A stretch of DNA of 64,000 nt from CAVQBC01 sp963848415 (GCA_963848415.1 CAWKDN010000001.1:186001-250000), one strand, 5' to 3'; counted from the stretch's first letter, positions 50,636-61,154 are shown. Numbers and translations are program-made. The notes: generated by a model from the sequence alone, not told the origin.

Positions 50636-51579
50636 TCATCGGCCGGTTGCGCAGGTCGCCCAGGCGACTGGTCCGCCTGCGTTGGGACCGGTCATCTGCT
50701 CGATCGTGCTCTTCAGCGAGCTGGTGGGGAAGATCATCTTCAGCCAGGTGAAGCCGGCGTCGGTGAAGCCCGGGGCGCTCGAGCCGCCCATGGCGCCGTG
50801 CACGAAGAAGCTGGCCGGGCAGGCTGTGCTGGCGGTGCGCGGGTCGTCGCTGCTCGCGCCCTCGGCGTCGACGTGCGGGCCTCCGATCGGCTTGGCGCAG
50901 ACCGCCTGGACGGTGAGATACCACGGCTCGCCGAGGCCGGCGGCGCCCGGGATCATGCGCGCCGTTGCGCGTCCGATCGTCATCGGCGCGTCCGTGCGCA
51001 CCATCTGCAATCCGACCAGCCCGAACGCGCTCTGGAAGCCGGCATTACTGACCCTGGCGCCGGCGCTGTAGGCGACCGTCCCTCTCGGGCAGCGCGGGGA
51101 GGCGGCCGCTCGGAAGCCCGTCAAGGATGAGCTCTCGACGGTCGTGCTCGGGTAGGAGACGCGGTGATCGTCGTCCTCGAGGGCGTCCCGGTCGGCGCAG
51201 ATCGCGAAGCCGGTGAGCTTCCACTCGAAGTCCGCGAGGAAGAACTCCCGCTCGGCACTGACGCGGACACTGGTCGCGACACCAGGTACTCGGTGAGGTG
51301 CACCTTGTCGCGGAAGCCATCGTCGATCTCCATCCCACCCCCGATCGCCAACTGCCGGGCGGGCATGGGACATCCAGCGTCCTGATCGGGGAGATGCCTC
51401 GGTCAGACGTCTTGTCGACCCGCTTCGAGCCCGGCGATCGCCAGGGCCCGCTCCGGCGCGGCCGCTTGGAGCCCCGCGATCGCCGCCAGCGCCGTCAGCG
51501 CGACGAGCGCCAGACGGCGCAGCCGCCGAGGCGTCGCGGCAGGCCGCCCGTCCCGAAGTGCTCGGTCAGATGTCCTCAT
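50636..51579 (-). pseudogene. Secreted cysteine-paired beta-repeat protein, frame-disrupted
   Basis: A signal peptide (RRLRRLALVALTALAAIAGL) follows ATG 51579, then the frame breaks. Reading on in shifting frames (near 51425, 51360 and 51280) gives TLDVPCPPG, QLAIGGGMEIDDGFRDKVHL, then a clear frame with units ending FEWKLTGFAICAD, PWYLTVQAVCAKP and VAWATCATGR. Each unit runs C-P-x-G, a beta stretch, W-x-(L/V)-T-x-x-A-x-C, typical of secreted hypothetical proteins in this lineage. Three shifts in 150 bp mean decay or sequencing error. Function unknown. Confidence 0.6.
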
Positions 51580-51800
51580 GAGCTGCTGGTTGCTCTCCGT
51601 TCGCCACCCCGAGCGGGGCGCGCGGGGTAGCGGTCAGAGACTCGCGGAGACCTGGTCCCATTCCCTTGCGCCGAACCACGCCGATCGTCGCCCCACCGCC
51701 AGGGCCGACAGGCATCTCGGTGTTACTGGTGCTCGCCGCGACGATCCGGTGCCGGCGGGCAGATGCGTTCGGCGCTCGCGCGCCGCCGCGGGCCCAGGGC
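51580..51800. other. Gap without recognisable gene
   Basis: This 221-bp stretch lies upstream of the broken secreted-protein gene and downstream of a DHFR-like gene that runs away from it. I see no supported ORF, repeat or terminator; it probably holds the promoter of the minus-strand gene. Confidence 0.5.
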
Positions 51801-52376
51801 CTACCGGATCACGCGGAACCCGATGTGCGTCGCCGCCGGGGTCGTCTGCGCGTGGGTGCGTTCGAGGGTGATCGACGCGTCGAGCGTGCCGAACAGCGGG
51901 GTGCCGCGACCGAGCAGCAGCGGGACCACGTGCACGCGTATCTCGTCGACCAGGCCGAGCGGGAGCGCCTGCTGCATGACGGTCCCGCCGTGCAGGCCGA
52001 CGACCTTGTCACCCGCCGCGGTCTTGGCCTGCTCGATGGCGCTGACCACACCGTCGGTGACGAACGTGTACACGGGTGGATGCGACGCGGTCGGCACGCT
52101 GTGGGTGACCACGAAGCACGGGGTGTCGCCGAGCGGGCCGGCATCGCCCCAGCCGCCGTCGCCTTCGTTCTTGTCGAACGACGTGCGGCCCATCACGACC
52201 GCCCCGACGTCGTCGAGCACCGCCTGCAGAATGGCGCGGTCGTCGTCGGTCGCCGCGTCGGACATCCAGTCGTGCAGCATCTCGGCGCCGTCGCCGAACG
52301 GATTCTCGCGGCTGTCGTTGGGGCCGGTGACGTATCCGTCGAGCGAGATGGACATGTCGCTGATCACGAGTGCCAT
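51801..52376 (-). CDS. Dihydrofolate reductase family protein (RibD C-terminal domain-like)
   Basis: 191 residues from ATG 52376. MSISLDGYVTGPNDSRENPFGDGAEMLHDWM, AVVMGRTSFDKNEGDGGW, CFVVTHSVPTA, KVVGLHGGTVMQQALPLGLV, VHVVPLLLGRGTPLF match the YyaP/RibD_C fold that binds NADPH. Substrate unknown. It follows the second DHFR-like gene on the same strand by 10 bp and belongs to the ArsR-adjacent cluster. Confidence 0.9.
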   Translation of the reverse strand: MALVISDMSISLDGYVTGPNDSRENPFGDGAEMLHDWMSDAATDDDRAILQAVLDDVGAVVMGRTSFDKNEGDGGWGDAGPLGDTPCFVVTHSVPTASHPPVYTFVTDGVVSAIEQAKTAAGDKVVGLHGGTVMQQALPLGLVDEIRVHVVPLLLGRGTPLFGTLDASITLERTHAQTTPAATHIGFRVIR

Positions 52377-52386
52377 TGGTTGCTCC

Positions 52387-52953
52387 TCAGCCGGCGTAGA
52401 TGTGGGTGATCGGGCCGTCGGCGTAGACGGTGGTGCTCACCAGCTCGAGCCGCAGCGGCTCGGGCAGGCCGTGCAGCAGCGGCAGCCCGTCACCGAGCGC
52501 GACCGGTTGGACCGTGACGCGGTACTCGTCGACCAGCCCGTGGCGGGCGAGCGAGCGCGCGAAGCCGGCGCCGCCGAAGACGACGATGTCCTTGCCCGGC
52601 TGGCGCTTGAGCTCGGGGATCTCCTCCTCCACCGGGCGGCTCGAGACCTGCGCGTTGCTCCATTCGGCCTCGGAGAGGGTGCTCGAGAAGACGATCTTCG
52701 GCAGCGCGTTCATGTAGTGGCCCGTCGGGCTTTGCGAGTCCGGCCACGCCCTGGCCATGTCCTGATAGGCGCGGCGGCCGAGCACCAGCAGGCCGGCCTG
52801 GCCGAGCAGCTCGGCCACGGCGCGCTGCCGGCGGTCGTCGTGCGGCCGTGACACCCCGATCCAGTCGATCACCCCGTCGCGCCGGGCGACGAAGCCGTCC
52901 AGCGACATCGACATGAAGAGGATCAGCCTGCGCTGCGCCGGCTCGTCGCTCAC
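52387..52953 (-). CDS. Dihydrofolate reductase family protein (RibD C-terminal domain-like)
   Basis: 188 residues from GTG 52953, coupled to the CDGSH gene (GTGA). FMSMSLDGFVARRDGVIDWI, LLVLGRRAYQDMARAWPD, IVFSSTLSEAEWSN, DIVVFGGAGFARSLARHGLV and VQPVALGDGLPLLHGL give the same fold as its neighbours. It is similar to, but not a recent copy of, the 51.8-kb gene. Reductase with unknown substrate. Confidence 0.9.
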   Translation of the reverse strand: MSDEPAQRRLILFMSMSLDGFVARRDGVIDWIGVSRPHDDRRQRAVAELLGQAGLLVLGRRAYQDMARAWPDSQSPTGHYMNALPKIVFSSTLSEAEWSNAQVSSRPVEEEIPELKRQPGKDIVVFGGAGFARSLARHGLVDEYRVTVQPVALGDGLPLLHGLPEPLRLELVSTTVYADGPITHIYAG

Positions 52954-53144
52954 GCGTCGTCCTTCCACCCGGTGCGGGCGTGTGTGCCGTTGCAGAACGG
53001 CTTGTTCGCCGAGCGTCCGCAGCGGCACAGGTGGAAGGGCGACCCCGGATCGGCGATCGGTTCCCCGTCGCGGTCGAGGATCGTGGCGTCGCCTTCGATG
53101 CGGTAAGGGCCGTCGGGCAGGGCTGTGAGCTCAATGGGGGTCAT
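52950..53144 (-). CDS. CDGSH iron-sulfur domain protein
   Basis: 64 residues from ATG 53144. The cluster-binding motif C-x-C-x2-S-x3-P-x-C-x-G-x-H reads CRCGRSANKPFCNGTH, binding a redox-active 2Fe-2S cluster through three Cys and one His. First gene of CDGSH-DHFR-DHFR, divergent from ArsR. Possible electron donor to the reductases (inference). Confidence 0.93.
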   Translation of the reverse strand: MTPIELTALPDGPYRIEGDATILDRDGEPIADPGSPFHLCRCGRSANKPFCNGTHARTGWKDDA

Positions 53145-53164
53145 GTCCCTCCGTCGCGTTATAG

Positions 53165-53180
53165 TGCACCGATCGGTGCA
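53165..53180. promoter_or_regulatory. Perfect 16-bp palindrome, ArsR operator
   Basis: TGCACCGATCGGTGCA reads the same on both strands. It overlaps the ArsR start, follows a TATAGT -10-like box at 53160-53165 and is 21 bp from the divergent CDGSH start, so one bound dimer could block both promoters. Confidence 0.7.
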
Positions 53181-53499
53181 GCATAACGGAACCCTCGATC
53201 GCACTTTCTTCGCCCTGTCGGATCCGACCCGCCGGAGCATCCTCGAGCGCCTCGGCGGCGGATCGGCCACGCTCGGCGAGCTCGCCGATCCCTTCGGGCT
53301 GACCCTCAACGGTGTCAAGAAGCACGTCGGGATCCTCGAGGAGGTCGACCTCGTCGTCACCGCCAAGGTCGGGCGCGCGCGCGAGTGCCGGCTCGGCCCG
53401 GCGCAGCTGCAGGACGCGACCGGCTGGATCGACGCCTACCGGCGCACGTGGGAGCGCCGGCTGGACCGGTTCGGGTCCTACGTGGAGGAGCGCCGGTGA
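53176..53499 (+). CDS. ArsR family transcriptional regulator
   Basis: 107 residues from GTG 53176; GTG 53164 is also possible, and the transcript may be leaderless. Winged helix: RTFFALSDPTRRSILERLGG, ATLGELADPFGLTLNGVKKHVGIL, VVTAKVGRARECRLG. No Cys-based metal site (no ELCVC motif), so it belongs to the type paired with SRPBCC genes. Stop overlaps the next gene (GTGA). Confidence 0.93.
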   Translation: MQHNGTLDRTFFALSDPTRRSILERLGGGSATLGELADPFGLTLNGVKKHVGILEEVDLVVTAKVGRARECRLGPAQLQDATGWIDAYRRTWERRLDRFGSYVEERR

Positions 53500-53939
53500 T
53501 CGACGAGCTGCGGATCGAGCGCGTGATCGACGCGCCGCCCGACGTCGTCTTCGACACGTTCACCGCCGAGGACGGGCGCCTGGCCTTCTACGGGCAGGAC
53601 GACCCGGGCTGGATCGTCGAGTCCAAGTGCGACCTGCGCGTCGGCGGCCTCTGGACGATCACGTTCGGCCCCTCGCGCAACCGGCTGTACCGCCACGAGC
53701 ACGTCTTCGGAGCGATCGACCGGCCGCGGCGCCTCGTGCTCGCCACGACCGAGCACCGTCCGGACGGCTCGAGCTTCGAGTTCGCGATCGAGTTCACGTT
53801 CGAGCAGCAGGACGGCAGGACGCTCATGGCCATCACCCAGTCCGGCTTCCCCACCGCCGAGCTGCGCGAGGAGCACGGGCGCGGAGCACCGAACGGGCTT
53901 GCCCGACTCGAACGCGCCATCCGCCTCAGGATTGGGTGA
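53496..53939 (+). CDS. SRPBCC/AHSA1 (START-like) domain protein
   Basis: 147 residues from GTG 53496. AHSA1-type helix-grip fold: IERVIDAPPDVVFDTFTAED, SKCDLRVGGLWTITFGPS, HVFGAIDRPRRLVLATTEH, and a final helix (LARLERAIRLRI). Such proteins bind hydrophobic ligands and are common partners of ArsR; the pair may act as sensor and regulator. Confidence 0.92.
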   Translation: MIDELRIERVIDAPPDVVFDTFTAEDGRLAFYGQDDPGWIVESKCDLRVGGLWTITFGPSRNRLYRHEHVFGAIDRPRRLVLATTEHRPDGSSFEFAIEFTFEQQDGRTLMAITQSGFPTAELREEHGRGAPNGLARLERAIRLRIG

Positions 53940-54012
53940 CGCCTCGGGCGAACCCCGCTGGTAAGGGGTCCGCCACGACGCCCGCGAAGCCGCGCGGTTC
54001 CAGGTGTCCTCG

Positions 54013-54932
54013 TCATCGGGCCGGCGTCGGAGTCGACCGCTGCCGACCGGCTCGCCCGGCCCGCCGCCGGGCCGGCCACTGGCCGATCGCCAGCCCGGCG
54101 GCGACCAGCAGCGCGCCGGCCAGCGCGGGCAACGTGATCGGCTCGTCGTAGAGCAGCGCGCCGAAGAGCAGCGCGCCGAACGGGAGCACGAGCGTGATCG
54201 AGGACACCGTCACCGCGGTCAGCTCGCGCAGCAGCAGGCTGAGCCCGACGAAGGTCACGGCCGAGCCGAACACGGTCAGGTAGGCGATCGAGCCGAGCGC
54301 GGTGGCGCTCCAGGCTGCCTCGCCCCAGTCCTCGCCGGCCGCCGAGACCAAGAGCAGGAGCGCGCCGCCGCCGAGCATCGCCCAGCCGTTGAAGACGACG
54401 GCGTCGCGGCCCGCGGCGCGGCGCTTCTGGGCGATGTTGCCGACCGAGGAGGCCAGCGGCGCGGCCGCGCACGCGGCGGCGGCGAGCACCGCCCAGCGCT
54501 CGTCGCCGAGCGCGAGGCTCTCGCTGAAGGCCAGCGTGAGCCCGCCGATCGCGACCACGAGCCCGGCGAGCAGCCGCGGCGTGACGGGCTCCTCGCGCAG
54601 CGCCACGGCGGCCATCGCCGCCGCGTAGAGCGGCAGCACCCCGAAGAGCACGGCGGCGAGCCCGCTCGGCACGTACTGCTCGCCCCAGTAGATCAGCCCG
54701 TAGGCGGTCGCGAAGGGCAGCAGCGCGAGGATCGCGACCAGCACCGGGTCCGCGCGCAGCGAGCGCCGACGGGCAGCGGTGACGGCGAGCAGCAGCGCGC
54801 CGGCGACCGTGAAGCGCACGCCGGCGCCGAGCAGCGGCGGCATGTCCTCGAGCCCGATCTTGATCACGACCCAGGTGCTCGACCACACGAGCACGAGCGC
54901 CGCGTACACCGCCCACACGACCCAGCGCGCCA

Positions 54933-54933
<1 letters not shown>
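54013..54933 (-). CDS. EamA (drug/metabolite) transporter
   Basis: 306 residues from ATG 54933. Ten transmembrane segments in two EamA repeats: WVVWAVYAALVLVWSSTWVV, GLIYWGEQYVPSGLAAVLFG (repeat 1) and SSVGNIAQKRRAAGRDAVVF, SSITLVLPFGALLFGALLY (repeat 2). Basic C-terminus. Exports amino acids or metabolites. It starts at the stop of the broken GH13 gene (TGATG) and likely shares its operon. Confidence 0.93.
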
Positions 54934-56451
<1,518 letters not shown>

Positions 56452-56455
<4 letters not shown>

Positions 56456-57664
56456 CGGTAGGCCTGCAACCCGGTGATCGCCCCGCCGAGCACCAGCGTG
56501 TGGATCTCGGCGGTGCCCTCGTAGGTCACGACCGACTCGAGGTTGTTCATGTGGCGGATGACCGGATACTCGAGCGTGATGCCGTTGCCGCCGAGCACCT
56601 GGCGCGCCTCGCGGGCGACGTCGAGCGCGGCGTTGACGTTGGCGAGCTTGCCGAGGCTCACGTGCTCCGGCCGCAGCCGGCCCTCGTCCTTCATGCGGCC
56701 GAGATGGAAGGCCAGGATCGTGCCGCGCTGGACCTCGACGAGCATGTGCGCGAGCTTGCGCTGGGTGAGCTGGAAGCCGGCGATCGGCTTGCCGAACTGC
56801 TCGCGCGTGCCGGCGTACTCGAGCGCGGACTCATAACAGGCGCGGGCGGCGCCCATGGCGCCCCAGACGATGCCGAAGCGCGCCTCGCTCAGGCACGACA
56901 GCGGCGCCTTGAGGCCCTCGGCCTCCGGCAGCCGGGCGCTGTCGGGGACGCGCACGTCGTCGAGGATCAGCTCCGAGGTCACCGACGCGCGCAGCGAGAG
57001 CTTCATGTGGACGTCCTGGGTCGAGAACCCCGGCGTGTCGGTCGGCACGGCGAAGCCGCGCACGCCCTCCTCGGTGCGGGCCCACACGATCGCCACGTCA
57101 GCCACCGAGCCGTTGGTGATCCACATCTTCGTGCCGTTGAGCACCCAGTCGTCCCCGTCGCGGCGGGCCGCGGTGCGCATCGAGCCGGGGTCGCTGCCGG
57201 AGTCGGGCTCGGTCAGCCCAAAGCAGCCGATCGCGTCGCCCGCGGCCATCCGCGGCAGCCACTCGAGCTTCTGCTCCTCCGAGCCGAAGCGCCACAGACG
57301 CGAACATCGCCAGGGAGCCCTGCACCGAGACGACGCTGCGCAGGCCGCTGTCGCCGGCCTCGAGCTCCAGGCAGGTGAGCCCGTAGGCGGTCGCCGACGC
57401 CCCGGCGCAGCCGTAGCCCTCGAGGTGCATGCCGAGCAGGCCGAGCTCGCCGAGCGCCTTGGTGATCTCACGCGAGGGCAGGTTGCCGCTCTCGAACCAG
57501 CCCGGCAGCTCGCCGAGCAGCTCCTCGCGCACGTAGGTGCGCACGGTGTCGCGGATCATGCGCTCCTCGTCGGAGAGCAGCGCGTCGGTCTGCAGGAAGT
57601 CGAGCGGGTTGAGCTTGGGCGGAGCGGATGGAGCGGAGGGGGCGGCGGGGACGGTGGCGGCCAT
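56452..57664 (-). pseudogene. Acyl-CoA dehydrogenase (glutaryl-CoA dehydrogenase-like), one frameshift
   Basis: From ATG 57664: LNPLDFLQTDALLSDEERMI, GLTCLELEAGDSGLRSVVSV, then about 57298 one extra base moves the frame, after which FGSEEQKLEWLPRMAAGDAI, GCFGLTEPDSGSDPGSM, EYAGTREQFGKPIAGFQLTQ, ARQVLGGNGITLEYPV and the catalytic glutamate in VVTYEGTAEIHTLVLG are in one frame. Length about 403 when repaired. The LTEPDSGSDPGSM and TYEGTAEIH wording fits glutaryl-CoA dehydrogenase. FAD enzyme of lysine or aromatic degradation. Confidence 0.82.
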
Positions 57665-57701
57665 GCATCCCACCTTACCCCCGGGCCCGTACAGTCCTCG
57701 C

Positions 57702-58058
57702 GTGCGCCGCCGCCTCCCCCTCGGCCTGTTCTTCGTCTTCACCGGCGTCATGCACTTCGTCAAGCCCGAGGTCTACGCGACGATCGTGCCGCGCCGGCTG
57801 CCGGCCAAGCAGGAGCTCGTCTACACCAGCGGCGCGGCCGAGATCGCCGGCGGGCTCGCCGTGCTGCCGCTGCGCACGGCGCCGCTGGGCGGCTGGTGGC
57901 TGATCGCCACGCTGGTGGCGATCTTCCCCGCCAACGTGGAGATGGCCCTGCAGGCCGACCGCTTCCGCTCGATCCCCGAGCCGCTGCTGTGGGCGCGGCT
58001 GCCCTTCCAGGCCGTGTTCATCGCCTGGGTGTGGCACGCGGCGTTGCGACGCCGATGA
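57702..58058 (+). CDS. DoxX-like membrane protein
   Basis: 118 residues from GTG 57702. Four hydrophobic stretches (LGLFFVFTGVMHFV, GAAEIAGGLAVLPL, GGWWLIATLVAIFPANVEMA and PFQAVFIAWVWHAAL) with the DoxX-type MHFVKPEVYATIVP signature. Possible membrane redox subunit; the function of this subgroup is unknown. Divergent from the acyl-CoA dehydrogenase gene. Confidence 0.85.
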   Translation: MRRRLPLGLFFVFTGVMHFVKPEVYATIVPRRLPAKQELVYTSGAAEIAGGLAVLPLRTAPLGGWWLIATLVAIFPANVEMALQADRFRSIPEPLLWARLPFQAVFIAWVWHAALRRR

Positions 58059-58061
58059 CCG

Positions 58062-58086
58062 TGTACCTATGCAACACTGAGGTACA
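58062..58086. promoter_or_regulatory. Inverted repeat overlapping the modA start, putative operator
   Basis: TGTACCT-N11-AGGTACA, perfect 7-bp arms, ending at the A of the modA ATG. A bound protein would block both transcription and translation. The centre contains the AT-rich ATGCAACACTG. Confidence 0.5.
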
Positions 58087-58871
58087 TGGCACGACTGCTC
58101 GGGCTGTTGCTGGCCGCAGCGCTCCTGATCGCCGGCTGCGGGAGTGACGACGAGGGCGGCGGGTCCGCCGCCACCGAGGATGCCGCCGCGCCCACGCTGA
58201 CCGTCTCGGCCGCGGCGTCGCTGAAGACCGCCTTCACCGCCTACGGCCAGGAGTTCTCCGACGCGCAGTCGCGCTTCTCCTTCGCCGGCTCCGACGAGCT
58301 CGCCGCCCAGATCGAGCAGGGCGTCAAGCCCGACGTCTACGCCGCGGCCAACACCAAGCTGCCCGACCAGCTCTACGCGAAGGGCCTGGTCGGAAAGCCC
58401 ACCGTGTTCGCCGGCAACCGGCTCGTGCTGGCGGTGCCGGCCGAGGGCGCAGACGTGGCCTCGCTGCGCGACGTCGAAGGCGAGGGCGTCACGCTCGCGG
58501 TGGGCTCGAGGACGGTCCCGGTGGGCTCCTACACGCGCACGGTGCTCGACAAGCTCGCCGCGAGCCGGCGCGAGGCGATCCTCGCCAACGTCCGCTCGGA
58601 GGAGCCCGACGTGGCCGGCATCGTCGGCAAGCTCACGCAGGGCGCGGTGGACGCCGGCTTCGTCTACATCTCCGACGTGCGCGGCACCGACGGCGCGCTG
58701 AAGGCGATCGAGCTGCCCGCCGACCTGCAGCCCTCGGTCGCCTACGGTGCCGCGGTGGTCAAGGGCGCCAAGCAGCCCGAGCAGGCGCAGGCCTTCATCG
58801 ACGGCCTCCTGACCGGCGCGGGCCGGCAGGCGCTCGAGGACGCCGGCTTCGAGCCGCCGCCCGGCGAGTGA
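58086..58871 (+). CDS. modA: Molybdate ABC transporter, substrate-binding lipoprotein
   Basis: 261 residues from ATG 58086. Lipobox LLIAGCGSDD (Cys about 19). Solute-binding motifs: TVSAAASLKTAFTAYGQEF, FSFAGSDELAAQIEQGVKPD, VFAGNRLVLAVP, VGSRTVPVGSYTRTVLDKL, DAGFVYISDVRG and terminal QALEDAGFEPP. Captures molybdate or tungstate outside the membrane. Coupled to modB (GTGA). Molybdenum supply would serve the sulfite-oxidase-like enzyme at 18.6 kb. Confidence 0.95.
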   Translation: MARLLGLLLAAALLIAGCGSDDEGGGSAATEDAAAPTLTVSAAASLKTAFTAYGQEFSDAQSRFSFAGSDELAAQIEQGVKPDVYAAANTKLPDQLYAKGLVGKPTVFAGNRLVLAVPAEGADVASLRDVEGEGVTLAVGSRTVPVGSYTRTVLDKLAASRREAILANVRSEEPDVAGIVGKLTQGAVDAGFVYISDVRGTDGALKAIELPADLQPSVAYGAAVVKGAKQPEQAQAFIDGLLTGAGRQALEDAGFEPPPGE

Positions 58872-59671
58872 GGCGCCGGCGCTGGTTCGCCGTCGTGCTG
58901 GTGGCGGCGCTCGCCGTCGTGCTGTGCTTCCTCACGCTGCCGATCGTCGCGATCTTCGTCGACACGAGCCCGCTCGAACTGGTCTCGAGCCTCGGAGAGG
59001 AGGGCGCGCTGGAAGCGCTGCGGCTGAGCCTCGCCTGCAGCGCGATCGCCGTCGGGCTGATCGTGCTGGTCGGCACGCCGGCGGCGTACCTGCTCGCCAC
59101 CCGCCGCTTCCGCGGGCGCGCCACGCTCGTGACGCTGATCGAGCTGCCGCTCGTGCTCCCACCGGCCGTGGCGGGCATCGGCCTGCTGGCCGCGCTCGGG
59201 CCCAACGGCGTGCTCGGCGGCCTGGTCGAGGACGCGGGCATCCAGCTCGTGCTGACCACCACGGGGGTCATCCTCGCGCTGACCTTCGTGGCCGCCCCGT
59301 TCTACCTGCGCCAGGCCCAGTCCGCCTTCGAGGCGCTCGACCGCACGTGGCTCGACGCCTCGCGCACGCTCGGGGCGGGCGAAGCGCGCACGTTCCTGTC
59401 GGTCGCGATCCCGACCGCCGGCCCCGGGCTGATCTCCGGGCTCGCGCTGGCTTGGGGGCGCGCGCTGGGCGAGTTCGGCGCGACGCTGATGTTCGCCGGC
59501 TCCTTCCGCGGGATCACCCAGACCGTGCCGCTGGCCATCTACGAGCGCTTCTCGACCGACTTCACCAGCGCGCTCGCGCTGTCGGCCGTGCTCGTGGCCG
59601 TCTCTGCTGCCCTGCTGCTGTCGGTCAAGCTCCTGAGCCAGTCGGCGTGGCTGGGCGGTGCTGCACGTTGA
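58868..59671 (+). CDS. modB: Molybdate ABC transporter, permease
   Basis: 267 residues from GTG 58868. Five or six transmembrane helices and the EAA-type coupling loop ASRTLGAGEARTFLSVAIPT, then GLALAWGRALGEFGATLMFAG, the classic ModB/CysT signature. Overlaps modC by 14 bp. Confidence 0.95.
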   Translation: MRRRRWFAVVLVAALAVVLCFLTLPIVAIFVDTSPLELVSSLGEEGALEALRLSLACSAIAVGLIVLVGTPAAYLLATRRFRGRATLVTLIELPLVLPPAVAGIGLLAALGPNGVLGGLVEDAGIQLVLTTTGVILALTFVAAPFYLRQAQSAFEALDRTWLDASRTLGAGEARTFLSVAIPTAGPGLISGLALAWGRALGEFGATLMFAGSFRGITQTVPLAIYERFSTDFTSALALSAVLVAVSAALLLSVKLLSQSAWLGGAAR

Positions 59672-60722
59672 GGCGACCACGCGGCTCGGGTCGTTCTCGC
59701 TCGACGTCGCGCTCGCCGTAGCCGACGGCGCCTGCCTGGCGCTGGCCGGGCCGTCGGGCGCGGGCAAGACCACCGTGCTGCGGATCGTGGCCGGGCTGCG
59801 GCGGCCCGAGACCGGCAGCGTGCGCTGCGGCGCGGCGACCTGGCTGGACACCGAGCGGGGGATCGACGTCGAGCCCGAGCGGCGGCGCTGCGGCTACCTG
59901 TTCCAGGAGTACGCGCTCTTCCCGCACCTCAGCGCGCGCCAGAACGTCGCCTACCCGCTGCGCGGCGTGCCGCGGCGCGAGCGCCGGCAGCGCGCGCTCG
60001 CGCTGCTGGAGCGCTTCGGGGTCGCGCACCTCGCCGACACCCGGCCACGGACGATGTCCGGCGGCGAGCGCCAGCGCGTCGCCCTCGCGCGGGCGCTCGC
60101 CCGCCGCCCCGAGGCGCTGCTGCTCGACGAGCCGCTCTCGGCGCTGGACGCCCGCACGCGCGCCGCGGCGAGCCGCGAGCTCGCCGCCGTCCTGCGCGAG
60201 ACCGGCGTCCCGACCCTGCTGGTCACCCACGACTTCACCGAGGCGGCGCTGCTGGGCGACCGGGTCGGCGTCGTCGACGGCGGCCGGGTGGTGCAGGAGG
60301 GCACGGCGGCCGAGCTGGCCGCGGCCCCCGCCTCGGCCTTCGTGGCCGACTTCACCGGCGCGGTGGTGCTCACCGGCACCGCCCGGCCCGCGCCCGGCGG
60401 GCTGACGCGGGTGGCGCTCGACGGCGGCGGCGAGGTCGCCAGCACCGAGCCGGGCGAGGGCCCGGTCAGCGTCAGCCTCTACCCCTGGGAGATCATCCTC
60501 GAGCCCGCCGGGACGCTGGAGACCGGCTCGGCCCAGAACCACCTGCCGGTCGAGATCCTCTCGGTCACCGCCGTCGGCAGCCGCGTCCGCGTCGGGCTGG
60601 CCGCGCCGCAACCGCTGAGCGCGGAGGTCTCCGCGGCGTCGGCCGAGCGGCTCGGCCTGCACCCCGGCACCCACGCCGTCGCGACCTTCAAGGCCGCCAG
60701 CACGCGGCTGCTGGCGCGCTGA
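59658..60722 (+). CDS. modC: Molybdate ABC transporter, ATP-binding protein
   Basis: 354 residues from GTG 59658. Walker A LAGPSGAGKTTVLRI, Q-loop YLFQEYALFPHLS, signature MSGGERQRVALARAL, Walker B LLLDEPLSALD, H-loop LLVTHDFTEA. C-terminal TOBE-like domain (LTGTARPAPGGLTRVALDGG; SVTAVGSRVRVGLAAPQPLS) may sense oxyanion. Completes modABC. Confidence 0.95.
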   Translation: MLHVEATTRLGSFSLDVALAVADGACLALAGPSGAGKTTVLRIVAGLRRPETGSVRCGAATWLDTERGIDVEPERRRCGYLFQEYALFPHLSARQNVAYPLRGVPRRERRQRALALLERFGVAHLADTRPRTMSGGERQRVALARALARRPEALLLDEPLSALDARTRAAASRELAAVLRETGVPTLLVTHDFTEAALLGDRVGVVDGGRVVQEGTAAELAAAPASAFVADFTGAVVLTGTARPAPGGLTRVALDGGGEVASTEPGEGPVSVSLYPWEIILEPAGTLETGSAQNHLPVEILSVTAVGSRVRVGLAAPQPLSAEVSAASAERLGLHPGTHAVATFKAASTRLLAR

Positions 60723-60734
60723 GGTGCCTACGGC

Positions 60735-61154
60735 TCAGCGCGGCGCGGCGGCGAGCTGCGCCGGGGCGACCGCGACTTCCGGGTTGCCGAGCGCGTGCGC
60801 GATGCGGTCGGCCTCGGCCTGATCGAGGTTGCGGCGGAAGGGCGGCGCCTGCTCGCGGCGGGCGCCGGCCCGGTTGGCGGCCCCGATGGCCCCGCGCAGC
60901 GCCTCGCCGAGGCAGCCGGCGGTGTCGGGCTCGACGCCCTCGAGCACGATGTCGGCGCCCTGCACGACGCGACCGAGCCGCAGGTGGCCGACGGCGTGGC
61001 GGCCGGCCAGCCGGGTGGCGAGGTTGGCGCCGAAGACGCTCGACCACTGCGGGCTCGGGGTGCCCGAGAGCGGCAGCCGGACGCGGATGCCGATCTGCCC
61101 GAAGCGCAGCGGCTCGCCGCTTGCGACGCCGGCGATGTGGTGCTCCTCACGCAT
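60735..61154 (-). CDS. Conserved hypothetical protein
   Basis: 139 residues from ATG 61154. Features seen: basic beta-rich N-terminal half (LRFGQIGIRVRLPLSGTPSP), a Gly/Val strand pair (GRHAVGHLRLGRVVQGADIV) and a helix (GCLGEALRGAIGAANRAGAR), then an Ala-rich tail. No motif of a known enzyme. It resembles small actinobacterial hypotheticals but I cannot name a family. It lies convergent with modC (12-bp gap). Confidence 0.6.
   Translation of the reverse strand: MREEHHIAGVASGEPLRFGQIGIRVRLPLSGTPSPQWSSVFGANLATRLAGRHAVGHLRLGRVVQGADIVLEGVEPDTAGCLGEALRGAIGAANRAGARREQAPPFRRNLDQAEADRIAHALGNPEVAVAPAQLAAAPR

Noticed and set aside
35378..53971. Shared 17-mer ACCCCTTACCAGCGGGG at 35378 and, inverted, near 53955
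   Set aside because: In a GC-rich 64-kb window a few 17-base coincidences are expected by chance; neither site has flanking similarity or a mobile-element context.
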